From assembly GCA_016784425.1 (NCBI GenBank), contig JADHUQ010000001.1:1-46571 (forward strand): a stretch of 46,571 bases of DNA. The letters run 5' to 3'. This stretch comes from Candidatus Delongbacteria bacterium. GTDB lineage: Bacteria; CAIWAD01; BS150m-G50. The notes beneath the pieces were generated by a model. It worked only from the letters and a program-made list of their open reading frames with translations. It was not told where the DNA came from and made no database searches. The position numbers were made by a program, and so were the translations under genes. This document shows positions 6,350 through 16,131 of the stretch, piece after piece; within the stretch, counting starts at the first letter, position 1, and each line of letters opens with the position of its first letter.

Positions 6350-9043
6350 ATGAGTAGAGACAAACTGTTCCTCGTTGACGGTTCCAACCTGCTCTTTCGC
6401 TCCTTCTTCGCAACGCAACGCCTGCAACTACAAACGGGTGATGGTGTACAGATCGGGGCAGTCTATCAGTTCATGGCGTCTCTGCTGAGACTACTGGAAG
6501 AAGAGCAACCCCGGCGGCTGGCCGTCTTTTTTGACACCCCACAACCGACCTTCCGCCATGAACTGTTTCCAGAGTATAAAGCCAACCGCTCCGAGACCCC
6601 TCCCGAATTGATAGAGCAGATGCGGTTACTGGATGATCTCCTGGAACTGATGCAGGTCAGCGTGATCAGGGTTCCCGGCCTGGAAGCGGATGATCTGATG
6701 GGGGCTTATGCCGTACGTGGTGCCGAAACCGGATACGACTCCATTATCTTCACTTCCGACAAGGATATGCTGCAGGCGGTCAATGATCATGTTTTCATCT
6801 GCAGTCCCGTTGGTGGTGGTAAGCTGGAGCGGTTGGACCGCGCCGGTGTACAGGAGAAGTTCGGGGTAGCGCCGGAGCTGGTTCCTGATGTGCTGGGGCT
6901 ACAGGGGGACAGCGTTGACAATATTCCGGGAGTACCCCGGGTGGGGGCGAAGACGGCCCGACAGCTGGTCAGCGAACTCGGCAATCTGGAAGAGATCTAC
7001 ACCAGACTTGAACAGGTACCGAAACCCTCGATTCGCAAATCGCTGGAAGAAAACCGTGAACTGGCCTTTTTCTGCCGCGAACTGGCTACTCTCAAAACCG
7101 ACATCGAGCTCCCAATCGACCTGGAAGCACTGCAATTGCCCGACCTGCAGAGTGATCAGGTAGTAGCTGAACTGCGTCGCCTTGGTTTCGACACACTTCT
7201 TAAATACTTGCGACCTGTCACGGCTGAACTGGAGCAGGTGTATCACACCGTCACGACCGGTGCAGAGTTGGAAGCGCTGTGTGAAAAACTGATGACGGCC
7301 GCGGAATTCGCCTTTGATCTGGAGACAACATCCCTCAATCCACTGGTCGCTGAGATAGTCGGATTCTCTTTCGCTCTGCGGGAGGGGGAGGCCTGGTATG
7401 TGCCGGCTGATCTCGGGGCAGGGCATGGTGCCCTGTTCAGTGGCAGCGAGCTATCCCTGATCCTGGACTGCTTACGTGCACCCCTCGAGAATGGTGATAT
7501 CCTCAAGATAGGTCAGAATGCAAAGTATGATATGCATGTGCTGCGCAACTACGATATCGTAGTAAAAGGAGTGCAGTTTGACACCATGATCGCCTCTTTT
7601 CTGCTTAATCCATCGCAGCGTCAGCATAACCTGGATGCACTCAGCCTGCAGTACCTCAACTATGTCAAGGTTCCTACCAGTGATCTCATCGGTAAAGGTA
7701 ACAAGCAGATCTCCATGCGGGAGGTACCACTCGAGCAGATAGCGTTCTATGCTTGTGAAGATGCCGACATGACACTGCGGCTGAAGCATATCTTTGCCCG
7801 CAAGCTGGAGGAAGCAGGCTTGAGCCAACTGCAAAGCGAATTGGAAATACCGGTGCTGCATGTACTGCTGGAAATGGAGCGGCAGGGGGTGAGGTTGGAT
7901 GAAGACTGGCTCGAGACATTGTCTCACCGGTATAATGAGCGACTGGCAGAGCTGGAGCAGGAAATTCACGCTATGGCCGGCATTGAATTCAACATCAATT
8001 CACCACGCCAGTTGGGCGAAATCCTGTTTGATAAGTTGCAGCTGCCGCACGGGAAAAAGGGCAAGACCGGTTATTCCACCGATGTGTCGGTTCTGGAGAA
8101 ACTCGCCCACCTCGACCCGCTCCCCGGGAGAGTGTTGTCACACCGGCGTTTGAGTAAATTGCTTAACACTTATATCGCCCCCTATTTCGAATTACGTAAT
8201 CGGGAGACCGGTCGCATCCACACCAGCTTTAACCAGACAGTTGCAGCCACCGGCAGGCTGTCCTCCTCCGATCCTAACCTGCAGAATATACCCATCCGGA
8301 CCGAGGAGGGGCGGGAGCTACGACGTGCCTTTGTCTCACGTGATTCGGATCACCGCCTGTTGGCGGCGGACTACTCGCAGATAGAGTTACGTCTTTTTGC
8401 CCACCTGGCTCAAGATGAAGAGCTGATTCGAGCTTTTCAGGAGGGGGAGGATATTCACCGGGCTACAGCTGCGATCGTGTTCAATCTGCTTCCCTCAGAA
8501 GTGACGGATGATCTGCGAAGAGAAGCCAAAGTCATTAACTTTGGCATCATGTACGGTATGGGCTCATTCGGCCTGGCCGAGGAGCTCGCCATTTCTCGTC
8601 CGGATGCACAGCGCTTCATCGACGATTACTTTGATCGCTTTCCGGCAATCAGGAGTTTTGTGGAGAACACCATCGCCACAGCTCGGGAACAAGGTTATGT
8701 CGAAACCATTTTCAAACGTCGCCGTTACCTGCCCGAGATTAACAGCAGTAATCACAACCTGCGCAACTATGCCGAAAGAGCGGCAGTAAACTCAGTAGTG
8801 CAGGGTAGTGCGGCCGATCTCATTAAGGTTGCCATGATCCGGCTGTACCAGCGGTGGCAGAGTGACGCACCGGAGCTGAATATGATTCTCCAGGTGCATG
8901 ACGAACTGGTTTTCGATGTGCCGCGCGGCCAGGTTGATTTTTACACCGAGATCATCCGTCAGGAAATGGAGCAAGCCGTCGTACTGAGCGTCCCGGTTAC
9001 AGTGGATATCGGCCAGGGTGACAACTGGCTGGAAGCCCATTAG
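6350..9043 (+). CDS. polA: DNA polymerase I
   Basis: An 897-residue three-domain DNA polymerase I for Okazaki fragment maturation and repair. The 5' nuclease domain (about 1-290) starts LFLVDGSNLLFRSFFA and carries the acidic cluster EADDLMG and the helix-hairpin-helix near GVPRVGAKTA. The 3'-5' exonuclease domain (about 300-490) keeps its catalytic Asp/Glu in FDLETTSLNP, so proofreading seems active. The polymerase domain carries motif A (ADYSQIELRLFAH), motif B (RREAKVINFGIMYG) and motif C (QVHDELVFDV). Start ATG follows AGAGGATCGCT. Length fits the family. Followed 35 bases later by the M48 protease gene. Confidence 0.97.
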   Translation: MSRDKLFLVDGSNLLFRSFFATQRLQLQTGDGVQIGAVYQFMASLLRLLEEEQPRRLAVFFDTPQPTFRHELFPEYKANRSETPPELIEQMRLLDDLLELMQVSVIRVPGLEADDLMGAYAVRGAETGYDSIIFTSDKDMLQAVNDHVFICSPVGGGKLERLDRAGVQEKFGVAPELVPDVLGLQGDSVDNIPGVPRVGAKTARQLVSELGNLEEIYTRLEQVPKPSIRKSLEENRELAFFCRELATLKTDIELPIDLEALQLPDLQSDQVVAELRRLGFDTLLKYLRPVTAELEQVYHTVTTGAELEALCEKLMTAAEFAFDLETTSLNPLVAEIVGFSFALREGEAWYVPADLGAGHGALFSGSELSLILDCLRAPLENGDILKIGQNAKYDMHVLRNYDIVVKGVQFDTMIASFLLNPSQRQHNLDALSLQYLNYVKVPTSDLIGKGNKQISMREVPLEQIAFYACEDADMTLRLKHIFARKLEEAGLSQLQSELEIPVLHVLLEMERQGVRLDEDWLETLSHRYNERLAELEQEIHAMAGIEFNINSPRQLGEILFDKLQLPHGKKGKTGYSTDVSVLEKLAHLDPLPGRVLSHRRLSKLLNTYIAPYFELRNRETGRIHTSFNQTVAATGRLSSSDPNLQNIPIRTEEGRELRRAFVSRDSDHRLLAADYSQIELRLFAHLAQDEELIRAFQEGEDIHRATAAIVFNLLPSEVTDDLRREAKVINFGIMYGMGSFGLAEELAISRPDAQRFIDDYFDRFPAIRSFVENTIATAREQGYVETIFKRRRYLPEINSSNHNLRNYAERAAVNSVVQGSAADLIKVAMIRLYQRWQSDAPELNMILQVHDELVFDVPRGQVDFYTEIIRQEMEQAVVLSVPVTVDIGQGDNWLEAH

Positions 9044-9078
9044 CGAGTGCGTGATACTCGAATAACAGGAAGTTTAAC

Positions 9079-10311
9079 ATGAACATGTATCTAGTAATCA
9101 TTCTTGCAGCTCTGGCGGGGGAGTGGCTGTTAAACAGCCTGGCGCGTTACCTTAACCTGAGAGCACTCGATCCCCGGCTTCCCCATGAATTTGAGGGGGA
9201 ATGCGACACCGACAAATACAGAGTAGCCCAGGAGTATACCCGCACTAATACTCGCTTTAAGCAAGTTGTGGCAACAATCCAAGTAGTGATCATGGCGGGA
9301 TTTATCCTGCTGGGAGGATTCAACTGGGTAGACCTGATGGTCCGAGCTCGACAATTACCGGAAATTTGGACAGGTCTTCTCTTTTTTGGTGTACTGTTCC
9401 TGTTGAGCGAGATCGTCTCGCTGCCTTTCAGTATCTATCAGCTGTTTGTGATCGAAGAAAAATACGGTTTCAATCGAACTACTCCCGGTACCTTTGTGCT
9501 GGATAAACTCAAGAGTTACCTCCTGACAGTGATTCTGGGGGGACCGCTGCTGGCGGGAATTCTAGCCTTTTTCACCTTTGCGGGTCCGTTTGGGTGGCTG
9601 TGGGCCTGGGGTGTATTAACACTTTTCATCATTGTCATCCCCACCCTGTATATCCTGGTGATCGCTCCAATGTTCAACAAGTTCAAACCTCTGGCAGAGG
9701 GGGAATTGAAAGAGGCAATCATCAGTTTCGCTGGAAAGGTCAATTTCCGTCTGCGTACCATATTTGTGGTTGATGGTTCCCGCCGCTCAAGCAAAGCCAA
9801 CGCCTACTTCACCGGACTGGGGCGTATCAAACGAATAGTCCTATTCGATACTCTGGTCGAAAAACACACGGTTGAGGAACTTGTCTCGGTGTTGGCGCAC
9901 GAGGTGGGGCACTATCGATTGAAACATGTAGCAAAACGAATGGTTCTACAAGTGATGCAAACCGGCTTGATGTTCTATCTCCTGTCACTCTTTCTCGGTA
10001 ATGAAGGAGTCTTCGCCGCTTTCAGCATGCAGCACATATCCGTATATCCAGCGTTGCTATTTTTCTCTCTGCTGTACACCCCTGTTAGTATGCTGTTGAA
10101 TCCGGGCATGATGGCCATTAGTCGTAAACATGAATATGACGCCGACGCCTGGGCAGCTAAGTCGATCGGTTCCGGTGATCCCCTGATCTCAGGTCTGAAG
10201 AGACTCGCGGTGGAAAACATGAGTAACCTGACGCCACATCCGCTGGAAGTAGCATTACACTACAGTCATCCTCCAGTCCTGCAGCGGATCCATGCTCTGC
10301 GCCGGTCGTAG
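9079..10311 (+). CDS. M48-family zinc endopeptidase (Ste24/CAAX protease type)
   Basis: A 410-residue integral membrane metalloprotease. Several hydrophobic helices lie in the N-terminal half (around residues 1-17, 65-85, 95-125, 145-165, 175-200). The zinc motif HEVGHYRLKH is near residue 274, and the third ligand Glu is in the EYDADAWAA segment. The full-length N-terminal membrane region (with EYTRTNTRF and FVIEEKYGFNRTT) is of the Ste24 type, not the shorter HtpX type. Such proteins cleave membrane or prenylated peptides in eukaryotes; in bacteria a quality-control role is assumed. The C-terminus HYSHPPVLQRIHAL is typical. Converges with mnmE, two bases away. Confidence 0.9.
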   Translation: MNMYLVIILAALAGEWLLNSLARYLNLRALDPRLPHEFEGECDTDKYRVAQEYTRTNTRFKQVVATIQVVIMAGFILLGGFNWVDLMVRARQLPEIWTGLLFFGVLFLLSEIVSLPFSIYQLFVIEEKYGFNRTTPGTFVLDKLKSYLLTVILGGPLLAGILAFFTFAGPFGWLWAWGVLTLFIIVIPTLYILVIAPMFNKFKPLAEGELKEAIISFAGKVNFRLRTIFVVDGSRRSSKANAYFTGLGRIKRIVLFDTLVEKHTVEELVSVLAHEVGHYRLKHVAKRMVLQVMQTGLMFYLLSLFLGNEGVFAAFSMQHISVYPALLFFSLLYTPVSMLLNPGMMAISRKHEYDADAWAAKSIGSGDPLISGLKRLAVENMSNLTPHPLEVALHYSHPPVLQRIHALRRS

Positions 10312-10313
10312 AA

Positions 10314-11660
10314 TTACTTGCCGATACAGAACCGGCTGAAAATGCCGTCCAGGACCTCCTCAATATCGAATGAACCATCGATACTGCCAATCGCCTCGGC
10401 GGCATCCCGCAGGAAGATCACTACCAGACTGTGATCAACACCGGCACTCAGTTCCCGTTTTACTTCAAGCAGGTGTTGACGAGCCTGTTGCAGTAATTGA
10501 TAGTGGCGCAGGTTGGTCAGCAGCACCTCGTCCCCCGGTAAACCTTCGCCACCAGTCAGGGTTTCATAGAGAGTCGCCAGCAACTCTTCAATACCGGTTC
10601 CGGTAGCTGCAGAGATAGCCAATTGACCCGCTGGAACTGTAAATTGAGGATTCAGATCATATTTGTTCCAGACCTGCAGGACCGACACAGCAGGCGAAAT
10701 CAGTTCAGTAGCTGCAGCGTCCGGCAGTTCAGCCTGGCAATCCTGTAGATGTATCACGACATCAGCGCTCTGGATGGCACGCTGTGAACGAGCGATACCC
10801 TCCTGTTCGACAGCGTCAGTTGTATCACGCAACCCGGCCGTATCCCAAAGCGTAACCAGAATTCCCTGGATATCGATAGCGGCACTGACGGCGTCACGGG
10901 TGGTTCCCGATTCCGGTGTAACGATAACTCGATCTTCCCGCAGCAAGCGGTTCATCAGGGTAGATTTGCCAACATTGGGTGGACCGGTGATGACCACCTG
11001 GGCGCCACGTGCCAGGCGACCCAGGCGATAGCTGGCCAGCAACTCCTCCTGTGACCGGATGATTATATTAACACGCTGTCTTAGCTCGCCTGCTGGTGTG
11101 TGTGTGATTTCCTCCTCGGAGAAGTCAAGTTCCGCCTCCAGGAGGGCATAGAGGTCGATGATCTGCTGACGCATCTGGCGCAGCAAATCATACAACCGGC
11201 CATTCAACTGGATCAGCGCGTTGCGATGAGAAAACGCCGTGGTGGCGTTGATCAGAGCTTCTACACTCTCAGCTCCAGTCAGGTCAAGTTTGTCATTCAG
11301 GAAAGCCCTCCGGGTAAATTCACCCGGTGTTGCAGGTCTGGCCCCCAGGTCGCAACAGGCCTTCAGCAACTGCTCGACGATATATGTGGAACCATGGCAG
11401 GAAATCTCAACCAGATCCTCCCCCGTGTAACTGTGGGGCTGCCGGTAACGGGTGATGATTACCTCGTCCAGCTGCCCGCTGGCCGGGGTGGTTATCAGGC
11501 CGGTGACAGCATTGGCAGGGGGACGTTGCAGCAGTTCGTCGGCGCGATCGAAAAGAGCGGTCACAATCTGATAAGCCGTGGAACCGCTCAGTCGCACCAG
11601 CGCGATAGCAGCGCGGCCGGGGTGGGTGGAGAGTGCTACAATAGTCGAAAAATCAAGCAT
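10314..11660 (-). CDS. mnmE: tRNA uridine-5-carboxymethylaminomethyl GTPase
   Basis: A 448-residue GTPase which with MnmG modifies U34 in the wobble position of several tRNAs, using 5-formyl-THF or glycine-derived carbon. N-terminal folate-binding domain (STIVALSTHPGRAAIALVRLSG), helical domain, inserted G domain with G1 GPPNVGKST (near residue 220), G3 DTAGLR and G4-type NKYD, and the invariant C-terminal CIGK whose Cys is essential. Start ATG at 11660. MnmG is not in the window. The genes on either side give no functional hint, and the gene is divergent from lhgO. Confidence 0.96.
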   Translation of the reverse strand: MLDFSTIVALSTHPGRAAIALVRLSGSTAYQIVTALFDRADELLQRPPANAVTGLITTPASGQLDEVIITRYRQPHSYTGEDLVEISCHGSTYIVEQLLKACCDLGARPATPGEFTRRAFLNDKLDLTGAESVEALINATTAFSHRNALIQLNGRLYDLLRQMRQQIIDLYALLEAELDFSEEEITHTPAGELRQRVNIIIRSQEELLASYRLGRLARGAQVVITGPPNVGKSTLMNRLLREDRVIVTPESGTTRDAVSAAIDIQGILVTLWDTAGLRDTTDAVEQEGIARSQRAIQSADVVIHLQDCQAELPDAAATELISPAVSVLQVWNKYDLNPQFTVPAGQLAISAATGTGIEELLATLYETLTGGEGLPGDEVLLTNLRHYQLLQQARQHLLEVKRELSAGVDHSLVVIFLRDAAEAIGSIDGSFDIEEVLDGIFSRFCIGK

Positions 11661-11833
11661 GCTGTCCGTTCCCGGGAAATTACGAAGCCCATTCTCAGCG
11701 TAAGTTTATACCTGCCAGGCGACAGATGAAATCACAAAACCGCCCAGCAGGGGTTATCCTGCGGCAATTATGTAAAAGCGATTGATATATACCAGCGGCA
11801 GCCTTATTCTAGCGTCAGACAGCTGTGGGCTCA

Positions 11834-11852
11834 TGAAGGGCTGTTCCCTTCA
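11834..11852 (+). other. Perfect hairpin in the mnmE-lhgO intergenic region
   Basis: TGAAGGG (11834-11840) and CCCTTCA (11846-11852) around a five-base loop. No T run follows, so it is not a standard terminator. The 297-base region 11661-11957 holds no other clear gene; a 15-codon frame at 11921-11968 overlaps the lhgO start but lacks a ribosome binding site. Confidence 0.35.
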
Positions 11853-11957
11853 GAATAAGTGTCTTTCAGGAGATGCCTTGCGGTAAACTGTTGCCAGAAC
11901 CCGGTTAGGTGCACGAACTCATGAAGAAAGTACTACTCACAACAAGGAACCATACCG

Positions 11958-13214
11958 GTGCGCTATGATGTTACTATCATTGGTGGAGGAATCGTCGGGC
12001 TGGCAACAGCCCTGGCGCTCACCGAACGGTACAGTGCCGATCTTTTGGTGATTGAAGCCGAAAACAGGCTGGCAGCGCACCAGACCGGTAACAACAGCGG
12101 TGTGATACATTCAGGTCTCTATTACCGGCCGGGATCGTTAAAAGCGCGTAATTGTGTCACAGGCGCTACAGCACTCTTTCACTTTTGTGAGGAGAATGAC
12201 ATCCCCGTTGAACGCTGTGGTAAACTGGTTGTCGCCACCCACCGCTCAGAATTGCCAGCCCTGGAAGAATTGGAGCGTCGCGGTCTCGCCAACGGTCTGC
12301 AGGGTTTGCGTCGCCTTACCAGTGGGCAGCTGCAAGAAATTGAACCGCATGTCAACGGTGTTGCCGGGCTGGAAGTCCCCGCTACCGGTATCGTCAATTT
12401 CCGCCAGGTGGCGGATGCCATCGGGAGGCGTGTAGAAGAGATGGGTGTTACCATCAGAACGGCGGCACGATTGCTGCGGTGTACACCTTCAAGTTCCGGG
12501 CTGGAGCTGGAAACAGCAACTGGCACTTTTACCACAAGTAACCTTATCAATTGCGCCGGTCTGCAGTCGGATCGGGTCGCACGCCTCTGTGGGGTCGATC
12601 CTGCCGTGCAGATTGTGCCGTTCCGGGGGGAGTACTATAAACTGGCGCCAGCCTGTCGTGATCTGGTACGCAACCTCATTTATCCGGTACCCGATCCCCG
12701 CTTTCCATTTCTGGGTGTTCACTTTACCCGTATGATCGACGGTAGCCGGGAGGCTGGTCCCAATGCAGTTCTGGCCTTGAAACGAGAGGGCTATAACCGC
12801 TATAGCATTTCGCTACGTGATACACTCGAGGTCGTTTCGACAGCAGCGTTCTGGCGCATGACGTCGAAGTACTGGCGTATCGGATTGGGCGAGCTGTATC
12901 GTTCCTGGAATAAGGCCGCCTTTGTAAAAGCGTTACAGCGGCTCATTCCTGAGATTACGGCGGAAGACCTGGTGCCCGGTGGCGCCGGTGTGCGTGCACA
13001 GGCGCTGGATGAAAGCGGGAACTTACTGGACGATTTTCGACTGGTTGAAGCCGAACGAATGCTGCATGTACTCAACGCACCCTCCCCGGCCGCCACAGCG
13101 TCACTCAGTATTGGCGGTGAGCTGGCAACACTTGCCGGCCGCAGTTTTTCATTGGGGGAAAAGCAGAACAGTACGGCACCCCGGCAACCGGACAGGAACA
13201 CAAAAAGGGGTTAA
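11958..13214 (+). CDS. lhgO: L-2-hydroxyglutarate oxidase/dehydrogenase, FAD-dependent
   Basis: A 418-residue FAD enzyme of the DAO family that oxidises L-2-hydroxyglutarate to 2-oxoglutarate, passing electrons to quinone or oxygen. N-terminal dinucleotide fold IIGGGIVGLATAL, followed by the diagnostic HQTGNNSGVIHSGLYY and PGSLKARNC. Middle segment RGEYYKL and the C-terminal GGAGVRAQALD and LHVLNAPSPAATASLSIGG close the FAD site. Start GTG at 11958 is supported by AAGGAAC upstream and by the Rossmann motif starting five residues in. First gene of a run of closely spaced genes (lhgO, yjbQ-like, EamA, metalloprotease) that may be one operon. Confidence 0.92.
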   Translation: MRYDVTIIGGGIVGLATALALTERYSADLLVIEAENRLAAHQTGNNSGVIHSGLYYRPGSLKARNCVTGATALFHFCEENDIPVERCGKLVVATHRSELPALEELERRGLANGLQGLRRLTSGQLQEIEPHVNGVAGLEVPATGIVNFRQVADAIGRRVEEMGVTIRTAARLLRCTPSSSGLELETATGTFTTSNLINCAGLQSDRVARLCGVDPAVQIVPFRGEYYKLAPACRDLVRNLIYPVPDPRFPFLGVHFTRMIDGSREAGPNAVLALKREGYNRYSISLRDTLEVVSTAAFWRMTSKYWRIGLGELYRSWNKAAFVKALQRLIPEITAEDLVPGGAGVRAQALDESGNLLDDFRLVEAERMLHVLNAPSPAATASLSIGGELATLAGRSFSLGEKQNSTAPRQPDRNTKRG

Positions 13215-13229
13215 GGCGGGAGTTCAGAT

Positions 13230-13646
13230 ATGGTACATGGAGAAGTTATCCACCTGGAAACACAGGGATTTTCTGATCTGGTAGATGTGACACATGAGGT
13301 GCAGCAGGTGATCGATCGTAGCGGTGCAACCTGCGGGATCGTCAATCTTTTTATCATCGGATCAACCGCCTCGATAAGTACAATTGAGTTTGAGCCGGCC
13401 TTGAATGCAGATATTCGGGCCAAGCTGGAGCAGTTGGTTCCCAGTAACGAGCCCAGCCGACACTCCGCCACCTGGGGTGACGACAACGGCTTCTCCCATA
13501 TGCGGGCGACCTTGATGGGGCCGGGCATCAATGTTCCTTTTGCTGAAGGCAGGCTGATTCTGGGTACCTGGCAACAAATTGTCGTAATCGATCATGATAA
13601 CCGGCCAAGATCACGCCAGTTGCATGTACAGGTTCTGGGTGAGTAA
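13230..13646 (+). CDS. YjbQ/UPF0047 family protein
   Basis: A 138-residue protein of the YjbQ family (secondary thiamine-phosphate synthase type fold). Conserved features include VTHEVQQVIDRSG, GIVNLFIIGSTASISTIEFEP, HMRATLMGPGINVPFAEGRLILGTWQQIVVIDHD and a C-terminal beta strand. E. coli YjbQ has weak thiamine phosphate synthase activity, but the natural role of the family is not settled. Start ATG follows AAGGCGGGAG. It lies 15 bases after lhgO and 18 before the EamA gene, in an apparent operon. Confidence 0.9.
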   Translation: MVHGEVIHLETQGFSDLVDVTHEVQQVIDRSGATCGIVNLFIIGSTASISTIEFEPALNADIRAKLEQLVPSNEPSRHSATWGDDNGFSHMRATLMGPGINVPFAEGRLILGTWQQIVVIDHDNRPRSRQLHVQVLGE

Positions 13647-13664
13647 ACGGTACAGGGGAGGAGA

Positions 13665-14084
13665 ATGACTAAGAACTGGCTGTTGCCGACATTAATTGCG
13701 ACGCTCTGCTGGGGTTTATGGGGCTTTTTCGGCAAATTCGCCGCACGGGAAGTCAACGAAAACAGTCTGGTCCTGCTCGGGATTATCGGCGCTCTGGTAG
13801 TATATCCCATCTACATTGCATTGTATCACGGGAATTTCATGTTCAGCTGGAGAGAGCCCCACTACTACCTGGCACTTCTGGCGGGAGTGGCTGGTGGACT
13901 GGGGACCCTCTTCTTTTTCATGGCGCTGGCACGAGGCGAGGCGTCACGCGTAGTGGTTATCTCAGCACTGTATCCGGTGGTAACAGTCCTGTTGTCACTG
14001 CTGCTGCTGGGCGAGCTGGTTACTCTGAAAAAGATCGCCGGTGTTTTGCTGGCATTGGGCGGCATCGTGCTGTTGGCGGGCTAG
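13665..14084 (+). CDS. Half-size EamA-family membrane protein
   Basis: A 139-residue protein with a single EamA domain of about five membrane helices (start LIATLCWGLWGFFGKFAA, then LLGIIGALVVYPIYI, YLALLAGVAGGLGTLFFFMAL, VVISALYPVVTVLLSLLLLGE, IAGVLLALGGIVLLAG). Full DMT transporters have two such domains, so this one would work as a dimer, as in SMR-type or single-EamA proteins. The ending GEL...KK..G..L...G...L is typical. Substrate unknown. Ribosome binding site GGGGAGG. Its TAG stop touches the ATG of the next gene, so translation is probably coupled. Confidence 0.87.
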   Translation: MTKNWLLPTLIATLCWGLWGFFGKFAAREVNENSLVLLGIIGALVVYPIYIALYHGNFMFSWREPHYYLALLAGVAGGLGTLFFFMALARGEASRVVVISALYPVVTVLLSLLLLGELVTLKKIAGVLLALGGIVLLAG

Positions 14085-14657
14085 ATGAAGAAAGCAGCAA
14101 GCCAGCGATCACTATATGAGGTTGAAGGTATCGGCACCGTGCGTGTCGTCCGGAACAGGGCTTCACGCACCGTTTCATTATCGATCAGCAGTCATGGTTT
14201 AAGGGTAACCTGCCCCCGTTGGGTACCACTTAGAGATGTGCTCGGTTTCGTCAGGCAACGTAAACCCTGGATCGAGGAGCAGGCTGAAAGTATCGCGCGT
14301 AAAGGCGCAGGACTGTTGGCACGCGGTATCAACTATGATGCGATCGATCCTCGGGAAGCACGGCTACTATTGGTGACACGTTTGCGAGACCTTGCAAAGC
14401 TGCATGATTTCAGCTGGAGGCGCATTAGCATCCGTAACCAGCGCGCCAGATGGGGAAGCTGTTCCGTAAAAGGGGACATCAGCCTCAACCGCAAACTGGC
14501 AGCCCTGCCGGAGGAGCTGAGGGATTATGTGATACTCCATGAACTGCTCCATACCCGTATTCGGGATCACAGTTCCCATTTCTGGGACGAGCTGGCGCTG
14601 CTGGTGGAGGATTACCGGCGCCTGCGTGCGGAACTCAGGCAATATGGTCCCTTCTGA
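14085..14657 (+). CDS. YgjP-like zinc metallopeptidase domain protein (DUF45)
   Basis: A 190-residue protein. The zinc motif HELLHTRIRDHSSHFW near residue 150 gives HExxH plus a downstream His, and RARWGSCSVKGDISLN precedes it; both define the YgjP/DUF45 family. Some members are fused to restriction enzymes; stand-alone ones are assumed to be peptidases, without a known substrate. Starts directly after the stop of the EamA gene, with no spacer and no separate strong ribosome binding site, so it depends on coupling. Confidence 0.88.
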   Translation: MKKAASQRSLYEVEGIGTVRVVRNRASRTVSLSISSHGLRVTCPRWVPLRDVLGFVRQRKPWIEEQAESIARKGAGLLARGINYDAIDPREARLLLVTRLRDLAKLHDFSWRRISIRNQRARWGSCSVKGDISLNRKLAALPEELRDYVILHELLHTRIRDHSSHFWDELALLVEDYRRLRAELRQYGPF

Positions 14658-14772
14658 GATCGGATAAGTGTACGAACCACTCATAAACTGCGTTGAAGTT
14701 ACCGCAGGTGGGCCGGCAGCTCCCGCTTGTTTGTCACTCCCTTAAGCAATATCTTTCACCAAAAGGGGAGGT

Positions 14773-16077
14773 ATGCGAATGCGATGTCATTTTACTCTGC
14801 TGTCTCTGGCCGCACTACTGATCCTGCTCCCCGCTACCTTTGCGCTTCAACACAAAACCACCGGATTGATACACACGATTGAAATCTCCAGCGCGATAAC
14901 TCCGGTTACAGCGGAATTCGTGGAACAGGCGGTGGAGGACGCAACCGCGGCGCAGGCTGAATGTCTCGTGATACAACTGGACACCCCGGGTGGTTTGATG
15001 AAATCAATGCGGTCCGTGATCAAGGCCATCATGGCCTCAGGTGTGCCGGTGGTGGTTTATGTTGCGCCCGGTGGTGCCCAGTGCGCTTCAGCAGGAGTGT
15101 TTATCGCGTTCTCGGCACATGTGGCCGCCATGGCACCGGGCACGAATATTGGCGCAGCGCACCCGGTAAGCCTGGGGCAGCAACCGGACTCCAGTGGAGT
15201 GATGCTGGAGAAAGTAACCAATGATGCGGTCGCCTACATCAGGAGCCTGGCTGAAAAGAGAAAGCGAAACGCCGACTGGGCGGAGGAAGCGGTACGGGAG
15301 AGTGTCTCCATTACTGAAACAGAAGCTCTCGAGTTGAAAGTAATCGACCTGGTGAGCGTCAGTCTGGACAGTCTGCTGGCTGAGATCGATGGCATGGAAA
15401 TCGACACCGTCTTGGGAAAACGGCAGCTTCACACCGCCACTGCAGAAATAGAGCTGCGGGTAATGGATTGGCGCATGCGCTTGCTGGAGGTAATCACCGA
15501 CCCCAACATCGCTTATATTTTGCTGTTGATCGGTATCTACGGCATTTTCTTTGAGCTATACAATCCCGGCGTCATCCTGCCCGGTGTGGTGGGGGGGATC
15601 AGTCTGATCCTCGGATTCTACGCTTTGCAGATGTTGCCGGTTAACTATGCCGGTCTGGGGTTGATTCTCTTCGGCATCATTCTCTTCATTGCGGAGATAA
15701 AAGTCACCAGCTTCGGACTGCTCAGCGTGGGCGGCACTTTATCGCTTCTGATGGGTTCGATCATGCTGATAGATTCTACGGAGGAGTTCATGCAGATATC
15801 CTGGTCGGTGATTATCCCGGGCGTGCTCTTTACAGCGCTATTTTTCATGGTTGCAATCGGTCTGGGAATCAAAGCACAGCGGCGACGCCGGGTGTCCGGA
15901 ACCGAAGGCATGATCGGCGAAATCGGCCGGGCACACACAGAGATCGCCCCCGAGGGGACTGTATCAATCCGCGGTGAATTCTGGTCCGCTGTCAGTAACG
16001 AACCGATTCCGGCCGGTAGCAAGGTCAGAGTTCTGGAGGTGGAAAAACTGGAACTGAAGGTTGTGATACACTCATGA
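14773..16077 (+). CDS. NfeD-type membrane-bound ClpP-class serine protease
   Basis: A 434-residue long-form NfeD protein. Signal peptide at 1-25, then a ClpP/SppA-like protease domain (about 30-230) with LDTPGGL, the nucleophile Ser106 in QCASAGVF, and MAPGTNIGAAHPV; Lys147 in the helix after the DSSG loop is the likely partner. Four membrane helices follow (about 250-375), then an NfeD OB-fold domain (GEIGRAHTEIAPEGTVSIRGEFWSAVS). In archaea this type cleaves the C-terminus of the partner stomatin. The gene is followed 54 bases later by a stomatin gene, as is usual, so the two probably form a membrane quality-control pair. Start ATG follows AAAGGGGAGG. Confidence 0.92.
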   Translation: MRMRCHFTLLSLAALLILLPATFALQHKTTGLIHTIEISSAITPVTAEFVEQAVEDATAAQAECLVIQLDTPGGLMKSMRSVIKAIMASGVPVVVYVAPGGAQCASAGVFIAFSAHVAAMAPGTNIGAAHPVSLGQQPDSSGVMLEKVTNDAVAYIRSLAEKRKRNADWAEEAVRESVSITETEALELKVIDLVSVSLDSLLAEIDGMEIDTVLGKRQLHTATAEIELRVMDWRMRLLEVITDPNIAYILLLIGIYGIFFELYNPGVILPGVVGGISLILGFYALQMLPVNYAGLGLILFGIILFIAEIKVTSFGLLSVGGTLSLLMGSIMLIDSTEEFMQISWSVIIPGVLFTALFFMVAIGLGIKAQRRRRVSGTEGMIGEIGRAHTEIAPEGTVSIRGEFWSAVSNEPIPAGSKVRVLEVEKLELKVVIHS

Positions 16078-16131
16078 TGGCTGTAATACATTAAGCCGCG
16101 CGGATCTTTACCGCGGGGAAGGAGAGCTGAA

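Noticed and set aside
11921..11968. 15-codon leader ORF overlapping the lhgO start
   Set aside because: No Shine-Dalgarno sequence and no linked terminator.
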